Shown: positions 44,122 to 52,929, numbered from the stretch's first letter. The stretch: 64,000 nt of DNA from Bacillus yapensis (GCF_005280205.1 NZ_SUND01000015.1:1-64000); one strand, 5' to 3'. A program made the numbers and translations. Notes: generated from the letters alone by a model not told the origin.

Positions 44122-44188
44122 CGGCAAATCTTACCCAGTATGAACCGACCATTGCGGCAAATCCTAAAATACAGGGAGGTGAGATACT

Positions 44189-44344
44189 TTGGCACAGGAT
44201 GTACTTTGTGAAGTAGCGAACTGTACCTATTGGGGGCAAGGCAATAGATGTCACGCAGATGCGATTTACGTGGTGAGTCACAAAGGGAAAGAAGCTTCCA
44301 AGAGCGAAGAAACGGATTGTAAAACATTTGAACCTGAATTGTAA
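44189..44344 (+). CDS. DUF1540 protein
   Basis: A TTG-started, 51-residue protein with GGGAGGTG nine bases upstream. Four cysteines lie in the DUF1540 pattern: CEVANCTYWGQGNRCHADAI then TDCKTFEP. The pattern suggests a small metal-binding domain. The family is common in spore-forming Firmicutes but its role is unknown. It follows the YiiX-like gene by about 70 bp and is probably co-transcribed. Confidence 0.85.
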   Translation: MAQDVLCEVANCTYWGQGNRCHADAIYVVSHKGKEASKSEETDCKTFEPEL

Positions 44345-44348
44345 AAAA

Positions 44349-44378
44349 AAGAGGGCAACCAATTCGGTTGCTCTCTAT
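44349..44378. terminator. terminator after the DUF1540 gene
   Basis: GAGGGCAACC and GGTTGCTCTC stem preceded by an A-run. Confidence 0.65.
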
Positions 44379-44395
44379 GCATTTCTCATCAATAA

Positions 44396-44560
44396 TTGAA
44401 CTACCCCTACCTAAAATCTATTTAGATTTTTGAGGAAGGGGATTCCTAAAAAGGCTACTAAAGAATTTAGTAGACCATCGCCCGTTCAACTAGGCAATGG
44501 GTTTTCTACTTCTCACCTTTGACAAACCTTTTGCCTCCAAGTCTGAGAGAGCCCATTGAG
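44396..44560 (-). ncRNA. predicted solo omega-RNA region
   Basis: The stem CTACTAAA/TTTAGTAG and the terminal right-end stem are retained. In the terminal stem, copy 2 has ATCC/GGAT where this copy has ATCT/AGAT, so both partners changed together and pairing is kept. The next flanking sequence (minus strand, starting TATTGATGAGAAATGCATAG) would be the guide. Expression is unproven. Confidence 0.42.
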
Positions 44561-44591
44561 GAAAGAGTTGATTCATTGAGTCAATCTTGTC
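44396..44591 (-). mobile_element. solo right end of the IS605-type element (copy 3)
   Basis: About 196 bp that match the 3' end of copies 1 and 2 closely, from the right-end boundary (TTGAAC on the plus strand) through the omega-RNA hairpins and the last about 38 codons of tnpB, then stop matching abruptly at 44591. The rest of tnpB and the left end are gone. The RNA-forming part is intact and has a compensatory base-pair change. Confidence 0.88.
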
Positions 44592-44725
44592 TTCAGTTTT
44601 TTGCTCATATTAATTCCCCTTTGTTTTTTTGTGCGTGTTTGTTTATTTATTTATTTCTGATTTCTACATTCGGACAAATTGATATATAAATATTTTCTAC
44701 TCTAAATCAGAAATACCTTTTTCTA
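44592..44725. other. intergenic between solo right end and mhq promoter
   Basis: AT-rich, no gene seen. It separates the transposon remnant from the promoter starting at 44726. Confidence 0.5.
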
Positions 44726-44820
44726 TTGACATAGTGCACAAACCATTATAAAATTATCTCAGATTCAAGATATTTTAATTAACTATATTTTTTTTGAGAT
44801 ATTATCTCGAATTCGAGATA
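44726..44820 (+). promoter_or_regulatory. promoter with two MhqR boxes
   Basis: TTGACA (44726) and TAAAAT (44749) with a 17-bp spacer. The perfect palindrome TATCTCGAATTCGAGATA at 44803-44820 equals the known MhqR operator of Bacillus subtilis, and a weaker copy, TATCTCAGATTCAAGATA, sits at 44755-44772 on the transcription start. MhqR is a MarR-type repressor relieved by quinones; its gene is not in this window. Confidence 0.88.
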
Positions 44821-44867
44821 ATTGATTTTCATATTATGGAAAAACTAATGAAAAAGGAGAGAATATC

Positions 44868-45806
44868 ATGAGCAAACAAACTACAGGAATTCATCATATA
44901 ACAGCTATTGTAGGTCATCCTCAAGAAAATGTTGATTTTTATGCAGGTGTTTTAGGATTACGTTTAATGAAGCAAACAGTGAATTTTGACGATCCTGGTA
45001 CGTATCATTTTTATTTTGGAAATGATGGTGGGAAGCCAGGTACGATTATCACATTCTTCCCATGGGCAAATGCCTATCAAGGAAAAATTGGAGATGGGCA
45101 AGTTGGAATCACGTCTTATGCAGTACCAGTTGGTGCATTGGCGTTTTGGGAAAAAAGATTAGAAAAGTTTGAGGTTCCATTTACAAAAGTAGAACGCTTT
45201 GGCGAACGATATATTCAATTTGATGATCCACATGGACTTCATTTGGAAATGGTTGAGCGCGAAGAAGGAGAGCTTAATACTTGGACATTTGGTGGCGTCA
45301 CACCAGAAGTAGCGATTAAAGGATTTGGTGGTGCAACTCTATTGTCAGCACAGCCAGAAAAAACTGCCGATCTTTTAGAAAATGTATTAGGCCTTGAACG
45401 AGTAGGACAAGAAGGAGATATCATCCGTTTCCGCTCTTCTGCAGAAATCGGAAATGTAGTAGACTTAAAAGCAACTTCAGTTGGACGGGGACGTATGGGC
45501 GTAGGGACCGTTCATCATATTGCATGGAGAGCTAACGACGATGCTGACCAATTAGATTGGAAGAAATATGTTGAAAGCTTTGGTTATGGCGTGACTCCAG
45601 TCCAAGACAGAAACTACTTTAACGCGATTTACTTTAGAGAGCATGGAGAAATTTTATTTGAAATTGCCACAGATCCTCCAGGCTTTGCCCATGATGAATC
45701 TTATGAGACAATGGGACAGCATTTCATGCTACCAGAACAATACGAACCACATCGTGAGCAAATCGAGCAGGCTGTCATTCCGTTTGAAGTAAGAGAACTT
45801 GACTAA
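44868..45806 (+). CDS. ring-cleaving dioxygenase of the MhqA/MhqO type
   Basis: A 312-residue protein with two vicinal-oxygen-chelate domains. The N-terminal HHITAIVGHPQENVDFYAGV and the second-half TVHHIAWRANDDADQLDWKK carry metal-binding histidines; EILFEIATDPPGF supplies a glutamate ligand. These enzymes help remove methylhydroquinone-type compounds in Bacillus. The MhqR boxes upstream fix the regulatory assignment. mhqA, mhqE and mhqO are close paralogues, so the symbol is left open. Confidence 0.88.
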   Translation: MSKQTTGIHHITAIVGHPQENVDFYAGVLGLRLMKQTVNFDDPGTYHFYFGNDGGKPGTIITFFPWANAYQGKIGDGQVGITSYAVPVGALAFWEKRLEKFEVPFTKVERFGERYIQFDDPHGLHLEMVEREEGELNTWTFGGVTPEVAIKGFGGATLLSAQPEKTADLLENVLGLERVGQEGDIIRFRSSAEIGNVVDLKATSVGRGRMGVGTVHHIAWRANDDADQLDWKKYVESFGYGVTPVQDRNYFNAIYFREHGEILFEIATDPPGFAHDESYETMGQHFMLPEQYEPHREQIEQAVIPFEVRELD

Positions 45807-45819
45807 AGGGGATGAACCT

Positions 45820-46416
45820 TTGATATCCATTGACCCGACTACTAATAATGAAAGAGAAAATTATAAGTTATTGATTGGGAGTATCATTCCAAGGCCAATC
45901 GCCTTCGTGATATCAATGTCTAAAGAAGGAGTATTAAATGGTGCACCTTTTAGTTATTTCAATATCGTGTCTTCGGATCCACCGATGATTTCCGTTTCCA
46001 TTGGTCGTAGAAATGGAAATCGTAAGGACACATCAAGAAACATTCTAGAATCAAAAGAATTTGTCGTTCATATCGTTGATGAAGATAATGTAGAGAAAAT
46101 TAATCTGACAGCTGCCAGTCTTACACCTGATCAAAGTGAGGTAGCATTAGCAGGTTTGACGCCGATTGATAGTGAAATTATTTCTGTTCCAGGGATAAAA
46201 GAAGCGAAAATCCGCATGGAATGTACATTAGAACATTCATTGGAATTGGGCAATAATAATGATCTCATTATCGGGAAGGTTGTTCGATTCCATGTAATTG
46301 AGGAACTCTATGAAAAAGGAAGAATTGACCCAAGAGGACTTGCTGCTGTAGGCCGCTTGGCTGGATCTAATTATGCCAAGGTTGGCGAAATTTTTTCGAT
46401 AGAAAGACCGAAATAA
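45820..46416 (+). CDS. flavin reductase family protein (FMN-binding)
   Basis: A 198-residue flavin reductase-like protein. The family motif SIIPRPIAFV is at the N-terminus, followed by GVLNGAPFSYFNIVSSDPPM, which forms the FMN pocket. The TTG at 45820 has AAAGGGGAT at proper spacing, and overlaps functionally with the end of the dioxygenase gene, so the two form an operon. It may supply reduced flavin or reduce quinones. Confidence 0.87.
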   Translation: MISIDPTTNNERENYKLLIGSIIPRPIAFVISMSKEGVLNGAPFSYFNIVSSDPPMISVSIGRRNGNRKDTSRNILESKEFVVHIVDEDNVEKINLTAASLTPDQSEVALAGLTPIDSEIISVPGIKEAKIRMECTLEHSLELGNNNDLIIGKVVRFHVIEELYEKGRIDPRGLAAVGRLAGSNYAKVGEIFSIERPK

Positions 46417-46418
46417 AT

Positions 46419-46453
46419 AAACGCTTGGAAAAATTTAATTCCAAGCGTTTTGT
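46419..46453. terminator. bidirectional terminator
   Basis: AAACGCTTGGAA and TTCCAAGCGTTT stem after the flavin reductase gene. Confidence 0.82.
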
Positions 46454-46467
46454 TGTGCCTATGATAA

Positions 46468-46665
46468 GGCTCTTTTCTCAAACTTTGTTGCTTTAGGAAA
46501 AAATAAATCAATGAATTTAACTTTGTTTAAAATGATACTGATCGTAAATTAATGAGAAAAGAGCTTGCAAACTCGTTAAGATGCGCCAAATGGCTATTTC
46601 TACGTTAAAATCGGCCGCTGGCCAACGGCAGTAGGATTTTAACAACAATCTTTACGAAAACAGCC
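46468..46665. mobile_element. 198-bp MITE with 8-bp target duplication
   Basis: The element starts GGCTCTTTTCTCAAAC and ends with the reverse complement of GGCTGTTTTCGTAAAG, giving imperfect terminal inverted repeats of about 25 bp. It is flanked on both sides by TATGATAA (46460-46467 and 46666-46673). It encodes no transposase. An 8-bp duplication and a GGCT terminus would fit IS1595-like enzymes, but this is a guess. It sits exactly past the stop codon of the patatin gene. Confidence 0.75.
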
Positions 46666-47516
46666 TATGATAAAAACTCTTTGAGTGGTTCAGAGATTTT
46701 TTTAACATCTTCAAAGCCTTTTTGATATAACGCATCTAGTTTGCTTATATTTCTTTCATAACGTCCAACCTCTAATTTGTCAGTTGGCGCAATGACAAAA
46801 ACATTCCCTTTTTTCTCTTCATCAAAAATATATTGTAGCGTTTCGTTATAAACTTTATGACGATTCTCAATAGCTTTCAATAAGCCAGGATACTGACTAT
46901 ATTTTTTTCGAAGATACCAGCCCATTGATTGTGGCTTTTTCACATAGCCTCTGTTTTGCGTTAAAATGACAACGTTTTTGGGATTTCCGTCGGTAACGGA
47001 TTGCTTGATTGGGATCGGATCCGATATGCCACCGTCCATAAGGATGCGATTATCAAAATGGACAACAGGTGCAACTAATGGCAAAGAACTCGATGCACGA
47101 AGCAAGGTTAGGACTTCTTTATTAGCGTAAGCATCCTTTTTATAAAATACAGGTTCACCAGATATACAATCAGTTACACCAACGACAAACTCTTCTTTGG
47201 CCTGATAATAAGTCTCAAAATCAAAGGGGACCAACTCATTTGGTAGCTTATCGAACAAAAAGTCCATGCCAAAAAGCTGTCTCTTTTTAATTAAATTCCG
47301 GAAAGACAAAAACTCAGGATGATTCGCATAATCAATCGTAACGATCTTATTACGGTCAATCTGACGAGAAACGTAGGAAGTACCATTACATGCACCAGCA
47401 GATACACCTACTATATAAGGAAAATAAATTTCCTCTTCCATTAGATAACGAAGGACGCCTCCTGTATAAACACCACGGCTACCGCCGCCTTCTAATACTA
47501 GACCTGTATGTTCCAT
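46665..47516 (-). CDS. patatin-like phospholipase
   Basis: A 283-residue patatin with the oxyanion loop GGGSRGVYTGGVL, the nucleophile elbow GVSAGA and the catalytic aspartate in LMDGGISDP. The dyad is complete, so acyl-ester hydrolase activity is likely. The start at 47516 has AGAGGGGAT on the minus strand; a longer frame from 47585 has no ribosome binding site. A MITE has inserted right after its stop codon without changing the coding sequence. Confidence 0.92.
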   Translation of the reverse strand: MEHTGLVLEGGGSRGVYTGGVLRYLMEEEIYFPYIVGVSAGACNGTSYVSRQIDRNKIVTIDYANHPEFLSFRNLIKKRQLFGMDFLFDKLPNELVPFDFETYYQAKEEFVVGVTDCISGEPVFYKKDAYANKEVLTLLRASSSLPLVAPVVHFDNRILMDGGISDPIPIKQSVTDGNPKNVVILTQNRGYVKKPQSMGWYLRKKYSQYPGLLKAIENRHKVYNETLQYIFDEEKKGNVFVIAPTDKLEVGRYERNISKLDALYQKGFEDVKKISEPLKEFLS

Positions 47517-47663
47517 AATATCCCCTCTTATCCGTACGTAGTCATGTAAAATTATATCAATAAACCATTTGTAAGTTATTAACATATTTTAACATAAACC
47601 TCATGTTTTTTATCAAGGAAAAAGCTCGACTAATTTCATCTAATAGATTTTTTTATGAATATA

Positions 47664-47692
47664 TGAAATTTTTACCTGTGAACACTCGTTAT
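47664..47692 (+). promoter_or_regulatory. possible ECF promoter of the second sigma operon
   Basis: TGAAAT (47664) and CGTTAT (47687) with a 17-bp spacer. It resembles ECF promoters but is weaker than the one at 7521. Confidence 0.4.
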
Positions 47693-47750
47693 AATAGATG
47701 AAATGATAAAACAAAGGAGTGCGCATATCTTTTGTCGTAAGGAGGTCAGT

Positions 47751-48317
47751 ATGGAAGAGGATTTGAAATGGATTAGTGAAGTGCTTTCTGGAGATAAGCA
47801 AGCCTATGGAAATATTATAAAAAAATACAAAAATCCATTATACGCAACTATTGTACGGATGACAAAAAATCCTCAAGATGCACAAGATTTGGTCCAAGAT
47901 GCTTTTATAAAAGTGTATCACCAGCTGGAAAAGTATGAACAGAAAGGCTCTTTTTCTAGCTGGCTATATCGGGTAGCAATCAACCATTGTATGGATCAGT
48001 TCCGTAAAAAGCAATATTCCCTAGAACTGGTAGGAGTCAATGAAGACTCCGTAGTAAACCCTAACAATCCTGAAGTGATCTTTCTGAAAAAAGAGAAACA
48101 GAGACAGTTAGAAAGATTAATTGCAACATTGCCAGATGATGAACGAATGATTATTTTATTGAGATATGTCAATGAATTAACTTATGAGGAGATTGGTGAA
48201 CTAGTCGGTATGCCTATTACCAATGTGAGAAATAAGCTTTTTCGAGCAAAGAAAAAAATGAGAGATACAGTGATACAGGAAGGAGGTTATTTTCATGAAC
48301 TGTCCAACGACCGATAA
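47751..48317 (+). CDS. ECF-family RNA polymerase sigma factor
   Basis: A 188-residue ECF sigma factor. Region 2: NPQDAQDLVQDAFIKVYHQL and GSFSSWLYRVAINHCMDQFR; region 4: LLRYVNELTYEEIGELVGMP and ITNVRNKLFRAKKKMR. The ATG at 47751 with AAGGAGGT upstream is preferred to the longer frame at 47703. The gene overlaps the anti-sigma gene by 23 bp. The context (a zinc-type anti-sigma) differs from the first ECF pair in this window, so they should answer to different signals. Confidence 0.92.
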   Translation: MEEDLKWISEVLSGDKQAYGNIIKKYKNPLYATIVRMTKNPQDAQDLVQDAFIKVYHQLEKYEQKGSFSSWLYRVAINHCMDQFRKKQYSLELVGVNEDSVVNPNNPEVIFLKKEKQRQLERLIATLPDDERMIILLRYVNELTYEEIGELVGMPITNVRNKLFRAKKKMRDTVIQEGGYFHELSNDR

Positions 48318-49920
48318 ATTGTCCCAGTATGTTGATAATCTATTAGCTGAAGAAGATATACATCATATCTATGCGCATATTACCAATTGTAAGGAATGTA
48401 GGCGAGTAGTTGTAGCTTTTGAGGAGGAGCAACATTTTTTAATAGAAACCTTAAAAACGCCTGAATTACCCGATGAGTTTGATATGTTTGTTCTCGAACA
48501 GCTCGAGCCTTATGAACAAAAAGTTCGCTTGAGGAGGACCCCTTGGAAGAGAATCTTGTTAATCGCAGCAGGAGTTGTACTTGCTATAGGATTAACTACA
48601 ACCGTAAGCCCAAGCCTTGCCAAATTGGTCGGAGGATTTTTTTCGACAGGACATGTGGATGAAGGCTTAAAAATGGCCTCGGATGCTGGTTTTGCTTCGA
48701 GAATAAATAAGGAAGTGACAGACAAGGGGAGAACACTTAGAGTCGAGGATGTAGTTGCAGATCCTACACGTATTGCTATATCCTATCAAATTCTTGATCA
48801 GGAAGGAGCAGTTCTAGATAGTTATTTGGAATTTGATGAAACAAAAAATGAGCTTGTAGCTTTTGATTCCAGTGGGAGTCAGCTTGAAATCACTAGCCTT
48901 GGATGGTCCGGGGAGTCGTCGGATGAATATGGAGTAATAGAACTTTCATTAAAAGATTTGGATACTTTAAAGGAGTTAACCTTAAAGTTTGATATTAAGG
49001 AACTTGATGGGACATCTGGGAAATGGGACTTAGAAGTGCCGATTGATTTAACGGAAAGCATCAAGTCTACTAAAAATTTGGCTTTAAACGATGCCCACAT
49101 TAATATTCAGGGTGTTTCATTAACAATGAAAGAGTTTCGATTTGCTCCTTCTTCAAGTGTATTACGATACGAAACATCTTTTACTGAGGAAGAAAGAGAA
49201 AGAATAGAAACACAAATTCAAAAGTTTAAAGAAACTTTTGGAGAGGAAGTCGTTCAATCCTTTCTAGGATTTAGTACAGGGGTACAATATCATATTGAAA
49301 ATGCAGCATTGAAACCGGTGTATTACAATTATGATTATGCCTTTTTTGAAGGGGAAGGAACTTCAGTTGATATCGGAATGATTCAAGGTCAAGGGGAAGA
49401 TTTGGAGCAGATAGGACAAGTAGCTTGGAATGAATCCTTTGTTCCACAAAAAGAAGAGAAACAGTTAACTTTTGTCCTTGATAGAATTGTAAAGACGGTA
49501 CCCTCAGATTTTTCTGTAAACATCAAGCCAAAGGAGTTAAAAAAGCATCCAGTCAATTTTGAGTATGAGGGGAATTATATCACGATTCAAAAAGTTGATA
49601 TGGCGAGCGAGTACTCCTTACGTAAATCGGTAATTCCAATTGAAAGAGAAAGGTTTCTTAAGATCGAAATGGAGGGTGGGAAAGAGGAACAGGCTTCGGA
49701 GCTGCGAGATTGGGTTATAGTCGATGAAAAAGGCAATGCCTATGCTACCACTTGGAGCGGATCTGTTCTGAATGAAAAGGATAAGAACGGTCGGTATAAG
49801 ACAACGATTGAGTTGAAAGTTGAGGGCTTAAAAGAAGTTCCTGAAGAAATGAGTTTACATTTGGCTTCTGTCACTCGTTATCAAGATTTAAAAGAACCAT
49901 GGAAGGTGCCGTTGTATTAA
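48295..49920 (+). CDS. zinc-finger (zf-HC2) anti-sigma factor with DUF4179-type domain
   Basis: A 541-residue membrane protein. The N-terminal zinc-binding anti-sigma domain has HIYAHITNCKECRR (HxxxCxxC) at about residues 22-37. One helix (RILLIAAGVVLAIGLTTTVS) near residue 85 spans the membrane, and a long DUF4179/DUF5643-like exterior domain follows (SDAGFASRINKEVTDKGRTL). It binds and inactivates the sigma factor encoded just upstream until a redox or envelope signal is received. It lies at the end of the operon with a terminator after it. Confidence 0.88.
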   Translation: MNCPTTDKLSQYVDNLLAEEDIHHIYAHITNCKECRRVVVAFEEEQHFLIETLKTPELPDEFDMFVLEQLEPYEQKVRLRRTPWKRILLIAAGVVLAIGLTTTVSPSLAKLVGGFFSTGHVDEGLKMASDAGFASRINKEVTDKGRTLRVEDVVADPTRIAISYQILDQEGAVLDSYLEFDETKNELVAFDSSGSQLEITSLGWSGESSDEYGVIELSLKDLDTLKELTLKFDIKELDGTSGKWDLEVPIDLTESIKSTKNLALNDAHINIQGVSLTMKEFRFAPSSSVLRYETSFTEEERERIETQIQKFKETFGEEVVQSFLGFSTGVQYHIENAALKPVYYNYDYAFFEGEGTSVDIGMIQGQGEDLEQIGQVAWNESFVPQKEEKQLTFVLDRIVKTVPSDFSVNIKPKELKKHPVNFEYEGNYITIQKVDMASEYSLRKSVIPIERERFLKIEMEGGKEEQASELRDWVIVDEKGNAYATTWSGSVLNEKDKNGRYKTTIELKVEGLKEVPEEMSLHLASVTRYQDLKEPWKVPLY

Positions 49921-49960
49921 AAATAATCCATAAATCGGACTGGTGTGATAGTAATACGGG

Positions 49961-50001
49961 GACAAAAAGGCTTGGAATGCGAGATCCAAAGCCTTTTTGT
50001 T
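49961..50001. terminator. bidirectional terminator
   Basis: ACAAAAAGGCTTGG pairs with CCAAAGCCTTTTTGT between convergent genes. Confidence 0.85.
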
Positions 50002-50016
50002 ATGGTGTTGACCAAA

Positions 50017-50634
50017 TCAATCAAAACGCACCGGTTCCTGCGGATTATGCAAATACTTAAACGCCCATTTGATTTGTGATTCGGTATTTCGAGCGATGGA
50101 TAGTGGAGGGAGATCATTTTCAGCAAAGAAATCAACCGCGCTTGTTTCGAGTCCCTCTTCCGCCTGTCCGCCTATGATTTCGCATTGGATGAATATTTTA
50201 TAGACATGATAGGGAGAAGGAGGGTGAGGATGACATTTTTTATCAAGTATCCCCAATAGCTTAGTTGCTTTCACATCAAAACCGGCTTCTTCCTTTACTT
50301 CTTTAACCACAACTTCACGTGGTGTTAGCCCGATATCACCCCAACCGCCTGGCAAAGCCCAGTCACCGTCCATATTTTCTCTCACCATTAAAATTTTGTT
50401 GTCTCTAAACACTACTGCTCTAACATCTATTTTCGGAGTTGCATAGCCTGTTTCATTGGCAAAAAGATCCCGAATGATCGTTTGATCCACTTCCGTGTAC
50501 TGGGAAAGAATATCGATGCTCATGCCTCTAATTAGCTCAAATCTTTCAATGTCATAAATATCCTTCGAATAGGTTAATCCTGCTTGGGCAATGGACTGCA
50601 GTTGTTTTGCCCATTCGAGCCATTTCGGTTCCAT
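50017..50634 (-). CDS. NUDIX hydrolase
   Basis: A 205-residue protein with an N-terminal helical NUDIX-associated domain and a NUDIX domain from about residue 68. The NUDIX box is GGWGDIGLTPREVVVKEVKE and continues EAGF; the metal-binding EVKEE is intact, but the conserved glutamate five residues after the first Gly is Leu. Family members hydrolyse ADP-ribose or related compounds. I start at 50634 (MEPKWLEWA), five residues inside the longest frame. Substrate unknown. Confidence 0.85.
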   Translation of the reverse strand: MEPKWLEWAKQLQSIAQAGLTYSKDIYDIERFELIRGMSIDILSQYTEVDQTIIRDLFANETGYATPKIDVRAVVFRDNKILMVRENMDGDWALPGGWGDIGLTPREVVVKEVKEEAGFDVKATKLLGILDKKCHPHPPSPYHVYKIFIQCEIIGGQAEEGLETSAVDFFAENDLPPLSIARNTESQIKWAFKYLHNPQEPVRFD

Positions 50635-50768
50635 TAACATCACCACCAACTAGATTGTACCAGATATTCCCTTATTTTTAAGAGTCCTTGTCTTCTTTCG
50701 ACTAATTTCTTGCGATTCAAGTAAAAAAGTCTCAAAATGAAGATAAAAAGCATAGGAGGAAATACATA

Positions 50769-51827
50769 GTGGAAATAGGAATTAGTACATTTGTAGAAAC
50801 GACGCCAGATGTCAAAACTGGCGAGGTCATAAGCCATGCACAGAGATTACGTGAAGTAGTAGAGGAAATCATTCTTGCTGATCAAGTCGGACTGGACGTC
50901 TTTGGTGTGGGGGAACATCATCGAAAAGATTATGCAGCCTCATCCCCAGCTATTTTACTTGCTGCAGCAGCACCACAAACGAAAAAAATCAGACTAACAA
51001 GTGCTGTATCAGTTCTTTCTTCAGATGATCCAGTACGCGTATTCCAGGATTTTGCAATGCTTGATGGCATTTCGAATGGACGGGCAGAAATTATGGCAGG
51101 ACGAGGATCTTTTATCGAGTCTTTCCCACTTTTTGGCTACGATTTAGATGATTATCATGAATTATTCGAAGAGAAGCTAGACTTACTTTTAAAAATAAGA
51201 GAATCCGAAAAAGTAACATGGCGTGGAAACCATCGTCCGGCGATTAATAATTTGGGGGTGTATCCACGACCGGTTCAAGATCCGTTACCGGTATGGATTG
51301 GAAGTGGTGGAACTCCGCAATCAGTTGTCCGTGCAGGTCAGCTAGGATTGCCACTTGTATTAGCGATTATTGGCGGAAGACCAGTTCAATTCGCTTCCCT
51401 AGTCCAGCTTTATAAGCGCGCAGCAGCTCAAGCTGGCCATGATGTGTCTAAGCTACCAGTTGCTTCTCATTCTCATGGTTTTATTGCAGAAGATAACGAC
51501 ACGGCCTGTGAAAAATTCTTCCCACCAACTCAGCAAGCGATGAATGTCATTGGTCGTGAGCGAGGCTGGGGCCATTACGACCGCGCTGCCTTCGATGCAG
51601 CAAGAAGTTTCGAGGGAGCCTTATATGTAGGAGATTCAGAAACGGTTGCACAAAAAATCATCCATCTTCGTAAGAATGTGGGCATCACTCGTTTTATGCT
51701 TCACGTACCAGTGGGGACAATGCCGCATGAAGACGTGATGAAAGCAATTGAGCTCTTAGGAACGGAAGTGGCACCACGTGTCCGCGAAGAAATCGCTAAA
51801 TGGGAAGCAGAAACTGGAATAGAATAA
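50769..51827 (+). CDS. LLM class flavin-dependent oxidoreductase (paralogue)
   Basis: A 352-residue luciferase-like protein starting at GTG with AGGAGGA eight bases upstream. Diagnostic segments: FGVGEHHRKDYAASSPAI, SNGRAEIMAGRGSFIESF, PVWIGSGGTPQSVVRAGQ. It resembles the gene at 1875-2921 across its length, but the neighbours differ, so the two probably act on different substrates. The reaction cannot be assigned. Confidence 0.85.
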   Translation: MEIGISTFVETTPDVKTGEVISHAQRLREVVEEIILADQVGLDVFGVGEHHRKDYAASSPAILLAAAAPQTKKIRLTSAVSVLSSDDPVRVFQDFAMLDGISNGRAEIMAGRGSFIESFPLFGYDLDDYHELFEEKLDLLLKIRESEKVTWRGNHRPAINNLGVYPRPVQDPLPVWIGSGGTPQSVVRAGQLGLPLVLAIIGGRPVQFASLVQLYKRAAAQAGHDVSKLPVASHSHGFIAEDNDTACEKFFPPTQQAMNVIGRERGWGHYDRAAFDAARSFEGALYVGDSETVAQKIIHLRKNVGITRFMLHVPVGTMPHEDVMKAIELLGTEVAPRVREEIAKWEAETGIE

Positions 51828-51839
51828 TTGGAACTTTTT

Positions 51840-51888
51840 TCAATCCTACACTTTACATTTTCTTTGTAACGGTGTAGGATTTCTATAT
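51840..51888 (+). terminator. terminator before the PadR operon
   Basis: AATCCTACAC and GTGTAGGATT stem with a T-rich tail. Confidence 0.72.
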
Positions 51889-51906
51889 ACCTAAAAATTC
51901 TAGGTA
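51888..51906 (+). promoter_or_regulatory. PadR operator-like inverted repeat
   Basis: TACCTA-N7-TAGGTA lies directly before the start of the PadR gene, a typical autoregulation position. Confidence 0.55.
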
Positions 51907-51915
51907 GGTGAGAAA

Positions 51916-52263
51916 ATGTTTAATCGTGAATTGGTAAAAGGAAGCACAGCCCTTTTGTTACTCCAGTTGCTTGAAGAGCGGGATATGTACGGCTACGAGC
52001 TTGTAAAAGAGCTAGAAAAGCGAAGCAGCAACGAGTTTTCCTTTAAAGAAGGCACTTTGTATCCAGCCCTGCATAAGCTTGAAAAGCAAGAATACATTGA
52101 ATGCTACTGGCAGGAACAAGAGAAGGGTCCAGCTAGAAAATATTATCGCATCACAGACGCAGGAAAAGAGATGCTGTTAGAGAAAACCCGTGAATGGAAC
52201 GACTTTGTTTCAGTAATGAACAAGGTGATGGGGAGACAAAAACATGGAACTGCTGAAGAATGA
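51916..52263 (+). CDS. PadR family transcriptional regulator
   Basis: A 115-residue winged-helix PadR protein: [39 protein letters not shown] and [15 protein letters not shown] are all family landmarks. A short C-terminal helix ([12 protein letters not shown]) serves dimerisation. The 3' end overlaps the next gene, so translation is coupled. Such PadR genes commonly regulate the membrane genes that follow. Confidence 0.9.
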   Translation: MFNRELVKGSTALLLLQLLEERDMYGYELVKELEKRSSNEFSFKEGTLYPALHKLEKQEYIECYWQEQEKGPARKYYRITDAGKEMLLEKTREWNDFVSVMNKVMGRQKHGTAEE

Positions 52264-52882
52264 ATTTCTAAATGAACTTGCAAGGCAGCTAGGTAATCAT
52301 CCAGAAAAAGAATCAATATTAATGGAATATGATGCCCATCTGGATGAACTCCTCATCAGCTTTTATGGACAAGTAGAGGAATCAGATATGCGTGAACAAG
52401 TCTATTCGCGGTTTGGTACACCAGGAGAAATCGCAGCCATGTGGAAGGAAGAGTTATCGGTCACGCCGAGTAATATGAAATGGCTATTTATTGCTGTGAA
52501 TATTCTTTTTTTTGGTGGTGGAGGGGCTCTAACTTTAGCTCATAATCTACTTGATTGGAGCTGGCTCACGAGTCTTTGGGATCAGCTGACATCCGTTCCA
52601 ATCTTAATCGCTCTAATATATATGTTTTTTTGGGCATTGCTTGGCTATGAAATCGGCAAGGGCTTCGGCCATAAAGGGAAACGGTTATTGCGTAATACAT
52701 TTTTATTAGCGTTAATCCCGAATTTATCCTTAATGATTTTAACGGTGTTCAAGATCATTCCGCATGAGTGGTTCCGTCCGTTATTAACGGAAACCTTTAT
52801 CATGCTATGCATCCTGTTCACGATTCTTTTATATCCAGTATGTCTTATTAGTTATAAGTGGGGGAAAAAAGCTTCGATCTAA
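52244..52882 (+). CDS. DUF1700/HAAS-domain membrane protein
   Basis: A 212-residue protein. The N-terminal HAAS-type helical domain ([40 protein letters not shown]) is followed by four membrane helices. It overlaps the PadR gene by 20 bp, the usual PadR-HAAS two-gene arrangement in Firmicutes. The HAAS domain probably binds the PadR protein. A terminator-like AAGCTT hairpin straddles its stop codon. Confidence 0.82.
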   Translation: MELLKNEFLNELARQLGNHPEKESILMEYDAHLDELLISFYGQVEESDMREQVYSRFGTPGEIAAMWKEELSVTPSNMKWLFIAVNILFFGGGGALTLAHNLLDWSWLTSLWDQLTSVPILIALIYMFFWALLGYEIGKGFGHKGKRLLRNTFLLALIPNLSLMILTVFKIIPHEWFRPLLTETFIMLCILFTILLYPVCLISYKWGKKASI

Positions 52883-52892
52883 GCTTTTTTTT
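52865..52892 (+). terminator. terminator at the end of the PadR operon
   Basis: AAAAAAGCTT-CGATCT-AAGCTTTTTT overlapping the last codons. Confidence 0.65.
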
Positions 52893-52905
52893 GGCCTAAT
52901 ACATA

Positions 52906-52929
52906 GTAATTCTATGTATATAGAATTAC
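52906..52929 (+). promoter_or_regulatory. 24-bp palindrome upstream of the DUF4173 gene
   Basis: GTAATTCTAT and ATAGAATTAC are exact inverted arms around GTAT. It lies 22 bp before the start codon at 52951 and may be an operator, possibly for the PadR protein. Confidence 0.5.

Noticed and set aside
47517-47585. N-terminal extension of the patatin to 47585
   Set aside because: No ribosome binding site and the patatin fold begins right at MEHTGLVLEGGG.
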